NCBI GenBank assembly: GCA_017466965.1
Contig: JAFTTD010000212.1
Span: 1-5,841 of the forward strand
Source of the DNA: Bacteroidaceae bacterium
GTDB taxonomy: Bacteria; Bacteroidota; Bacteroidia; Bacteroidales; Bacteroidaceae
DNA: 5,841 bases
Direction of reading: 5' to 3'
The notes beneath the pieces are model-generated. The model was not told the origin of the DNA and searched no databases. It saw only the letters and a program-made list of their open reading frames with translations. The translations under genes were made by a program, and so were the position numbers. Below, one piece after another: positions 3,669 through 5,841 of the stretch. Positions within the stretch are counted from its first letter, which is position 1, and the number at the start of each line of letters is the position of its first letter.

Positions 3669-5841
3669 CTACTTAACCACAACTTTCACACTCTCACTCT
3701 TAGCACGGACAACGTATGTTCCCTTCTCAAGATACAGAACACCTTCGCCTTCCGCAATTTTTCTTCCATCTACAGAGAACACACTGACGTGACCTGCCGC
3801 ATCAATACCTCCTTCAACAACTTTCACTTCCGGTTTGTCGTTTCGTGTACCCTCAATGCCTGTTACGTCTATTGGGAACAGAGAAAGTCTGAAACGGTCT
3901 GTGAAACTACCCGCTTCAGTGCTGAACACATAGTCATTCAGAGTAATGTCTGTATCTCTGCCTGTTTCCATATCTGTTAGGATAACAGTACCCATCTGGT
4001 TGCGAGTCAGTGAAAGAGTATATTCACCAGCCTTAGGCGCAATGAAAGCCAAATCTACAAATCCGTCAGATGCAGGTCTTTCGTTTATAGCATAAGCCGC
4101 TCCATCAGAGTCAAGAGAATAGAGTTGGAGAGCATCTGAATCGGCAAAGAATTTTGTTGCATCCGAACCATAGTCATATCCCATCACCGCCTCTTCATTC
4201 ACAACTATTCTTGTATTGTCTGACGCATCTTCCGACTTTATTTCCAAATCAACCAGATTGCGTTTTGCCGCATTCGCGCCACGCAACTTACCTCCATTCT
4301 GATTAGTAATATCTTTTGTCAGCTGACGGCCGCGTGCAGGGAATGTAATCACGCTCACATCCTCCGGACACTGAACAAAGAATGCCTGAGTAGGATGAAG
4401 AGCAACATCATCGTCAATGATTGAATATGCTTTGTATGTTCCGTGATAATGGTCATAAACAGTTATCGGAGCAGTGAAATCCACTGAGTGTATATTATAG
4501 AATGTCATCCACGGATTGCCCACAAAGTTCCATCCTCTGTGTTCAGATGTCTCACTGAGGTTTTCATCCAAAGCGGCAGAGAGGTCCTTTGCCTTGAACG
4601 CACGATTCTTGTTCACATTCTCGTATGCCACGAAAGTGTTCCATGCATCCTTGCTTGTCTGGAAAGCGAAACCAGTGCCGGCTGGCACTATATCGTCAGC
4701 GCTGTAGTTCTTCCAGTTTCCTGATGCCACTCCTGTCTGCGCACGGTTTGCACCGTCATAATAACGGATAGCGTATTGAGCATCAGTCTTAATGTCCGAA
4801 ACCTTTATGTCAAATGGCAGAGAAATGAAATACCAACGGTTGCCGTAAGTCTGGTAATCCAATTCCAACAAGCTCTTAATATCTACATCTGCAGACACAA
4901 GGACTTGAGAAGAAGAAGAATAAGAATAAGGATATGTATCACCCCCCCAATTACTTGCAGTCAAACTCATTCTGAACTCATTAACCTCCATTCCTGTTTC
5001 TCCATTCATAGTGAGCGAAGTATTGTTCAGATGAATATCGGGTGAGCCTTGGAAGCGGGAATTTGCATCCAACACCAAAGGATTGTTTATTGTCCACTCA
5101 CTGATTTCGGTCGTAGGGAATCCTTCTATGTTTCCGTAATTATACCAATAGCTGTCAAGTTTGTATGCACTCACTAAAAAGTCTGGAACCAAGAGAGTGA
5201 TATTTGCTCGATATCTATCATCTATTATTGTATTTGTTTTGTGTGTAATCTTTGTAGGAGACTTGAATTTTATAGTTTTAAGATTACTGCATCCATCAAA
5301 CATTCCGTTACTGCAGTCATAATATGTTGTTGGAAGCTCGGCATATCTTAACGTTGAATATATGAATGCATAATCAGATATTCCAACTCCTTCTGGGATA
5401 AATAAAGAGTCTATAGCTGCATACCTAAAGCTACAATAGCCTATAGATTTCATTGATTCCGGCAATTTAGCATTACATCCCAGACTATAACAATCTTCAA
5501 ACGCATTACCACCAATGGATTCTAATCCTTCATGGAAATCAAATGATTCAAGATGATAGCATCTAAAAAAGCAGTGATTTGGAATATATGTCATACTCTT
5601 CGAATAAGTAACCTTTTTCAAAGCAAAACATTCATAAAAAACTTCATTCTTAATATCTGTCACATTATCAGGAATTATAATTTCTGATATATTGGAATGC
5701 GCAAAAGCACCTTGACCAATAGACTCTAAAGTAGAAGGTAATAAAATTTCATCTAGCGGAGTTCCCCTAAAAGCCCATTTACCAATAATCTTTAATCCCT
5801 CAGGTAAAATGACTTCATACAATTCTTTAAATTCATTGAAT
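3669..5841 (-). CDS. BspA-like leucine-rich-repeat surface protein with C-terminal sorting-like tail, 5'-truncated by the window edge
   Basis: Residues are numbered from the TTG codon at 5822-5820, which is not the real start: the frame stays open to the edge and the six extra codons (FNEFKE) complete an LRR consensus. The visible part is about 723 codons, ending in TAG. Residues 1-190 hold eight to nine LRR units of about 23 residues of the BspA/LRR_5 type (L..I.LP..L..IG..AF). Residues 208-236 (ITLLVPDFLVSAYKLDSYW and following) match the cap that usually closes such domains. Residues 325-500 form a beta-rich domain with WYFISLPFDI and GWNFVGNPW; 520-650 form a second beta domain common in Bacteroidetes exported proteins. 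Residues 672-717 resemble a Type IX sorting tail (VFSVDGRK, GTYVV, final KVVVK). BspA-like LRRs commonly bind host or matrix proteins; the ligand here is unknown. G+C falls sharply in the LRR part. The signal peptide would lie outside the window. Confidence 0.9.
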   Translation of the reverse strand, partial: FNEFKELYEVILPEGLKIIGKWAFRGTPLDEILLPSTLESIGQGAFAHSNISEIIIPDNVTDIKNEVFYECFALKKVTYSKSMTYIPNHCFFRCYHLESFDFHEGLESIGGNAFEDCYSLGCNAKLPESMKSIGYCSFRYAAIDSLFIPEGVGISDYAFIYSTLRYAELPTTYYDCSNGMFDGCSNLKTIKFKSPTKITHKTNTIIDDRYRANITLLVPDFLVSAYKLDSYWYNYGNIEGFPTTEISEWTINNPLVLDANSRFQGSPDIHLNNTSLTMNGETGMEVNEFRMSLTASNWGGDTYPYSYSSSSQVLVSADVDIKSLLELDYQTYGNRWYFISLPFDIKVSDIKTDAQYAIRYYDGANRAQTGVASGNWKNYSADDIVPAGTGFAFQTSKDAWNTFVAYENVNKNRAFKAKDLSAALDENLSETSEHRGWNFVGNPWMTFYNIHSVDFTAPITVYDHYHGTYKAYSIIDDDVALHPTQAFFVQCPEDVSVITFPARGRQLTKDITNQNGGKLRGANAAKRNLVDLEIKSEDASDNTRIVVNEEAVMGYDYGSDATKFFADSDALQLYSLDSDGAAYAINERPASDGFVDLAFIAPKAGEYTLSLTRNQMGTVILTDMETGRDTDITLNDYVFSTEAGSFTDRFRLSLFPIDVTGIEGTRNDKPEVKVVEGGIDAAGHVSVFSVDGRKIAEGEGVLYLEKGTYVVRAKSESVKVVVK
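3672..3809 (-). other. Type IX-like C-terminal sorting tail of the LRR protein
   Basis: Last 46 residues, with VSVFSVDGRKIAEGEG, then VLYLEKGTYVVRAKSE and a terminal KVVVK. This matches the general plan of Type IX secretion sorting domains (a V.V.S..GR segment, then a G.Y.V segment and a basic end). Some gut Bacteroides carry similar tails without a full Type IX system, so use of that system is not proven. Confidence 0.6.
4942..4948 (-). repeat. Seven-G homopolymer run inside the LRR protein gene
   Basis: The coding strand reads AAT TGG GGG GGT GAT, encoding NWGGD. Just downstream lies a TAT/TCT-rich stretch (4910-4930) encoding YSYSSSS. Gain of one G gives an immediate TGA; loss of one G leads to a TAG 19 codons after the GTG that follows the tract. 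Either would remove the C-terminal domains and tail. Confidence 0.7.
5253..5841 (-). repeat. BspA-type leucine-rich repeat array (LRR_5), incomplete at the 5' side
   Basis: Eight to nine consecutive units of roughly 23 residues with the motif L..I.LP..L..IG..AF..C: for example LYEVILPEGLKIIGKWAF, LDEILLPSTLESIGQGAF and LESFDFHEGLESIGGNAF. Further units certainly or probably lie beyond the window edge, since the edge cuts a unit in the middle. The DNA of this segment is markedly AT-rich. Confidence 0.9.

Overview
The window looks like chromosomal sequence from a Bacteroidales bacterium, most likely Prevotella, Bacteroides or a close relative. The evidence is the protein families (BspA-type leucine-rich repeats, InlB-type B-repeats, Type IX-like C-terminal tails), signal peptides with Gln at the predicted +1 position, AT-rich leaders without a Shine-Dalgarno sequence, and one exact match to the Bacteroides -7 box. 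The species cannot be fixed from the sequence alone. No RNA gene, transposase, CRISPR array or metabolic gene is visible.

Three large genes all lie on the minus strand, so they read from high to low coordinates. (1) 5841-3669: a BspA-like LRR surface protein whose 5' end lies outside the window; it ends in a sorting-signal-like tail. (2) 3522-2053: a secreted protein with three tandem beta-repeat units joined by Pro/Ser/Glu linkers, then a cohesin-like domain and a C-terminal type I dockerin. (3) 2050-44: a secreted protein with an N-terminal cohesin-like domain, two InlB B-repeats, a vestigial LRR segment, a beta-rich domain and a sorting-signal-like tail. Genes 2 and 3 are 2 bp apart and almost certainly cotranscribed. 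Genes 1 and 2 are separated by 146 bp that hold a candidate promoter, tandem heptamers and a block bounded by 11-bp direct repeats. Positions 1-43 hold no gene or clear terminator.

All three products appear to be modular, non-enzymatic exported proteins for binding or adhesion. The most interesting possibility is that the dockerin of gene 2 docks onto the cohesin-like domain of its neighbour, making a small calcium-dependent surface assembly anchored by the tailed partner. That is inference: these domains may equally act within one chain. Other points of interest are a sharp drop in G+C in gene 1 near the end of its LRR domain, and a seven-G run in gene 1 where single-base slippage in either direction would soon meet a stop codon.
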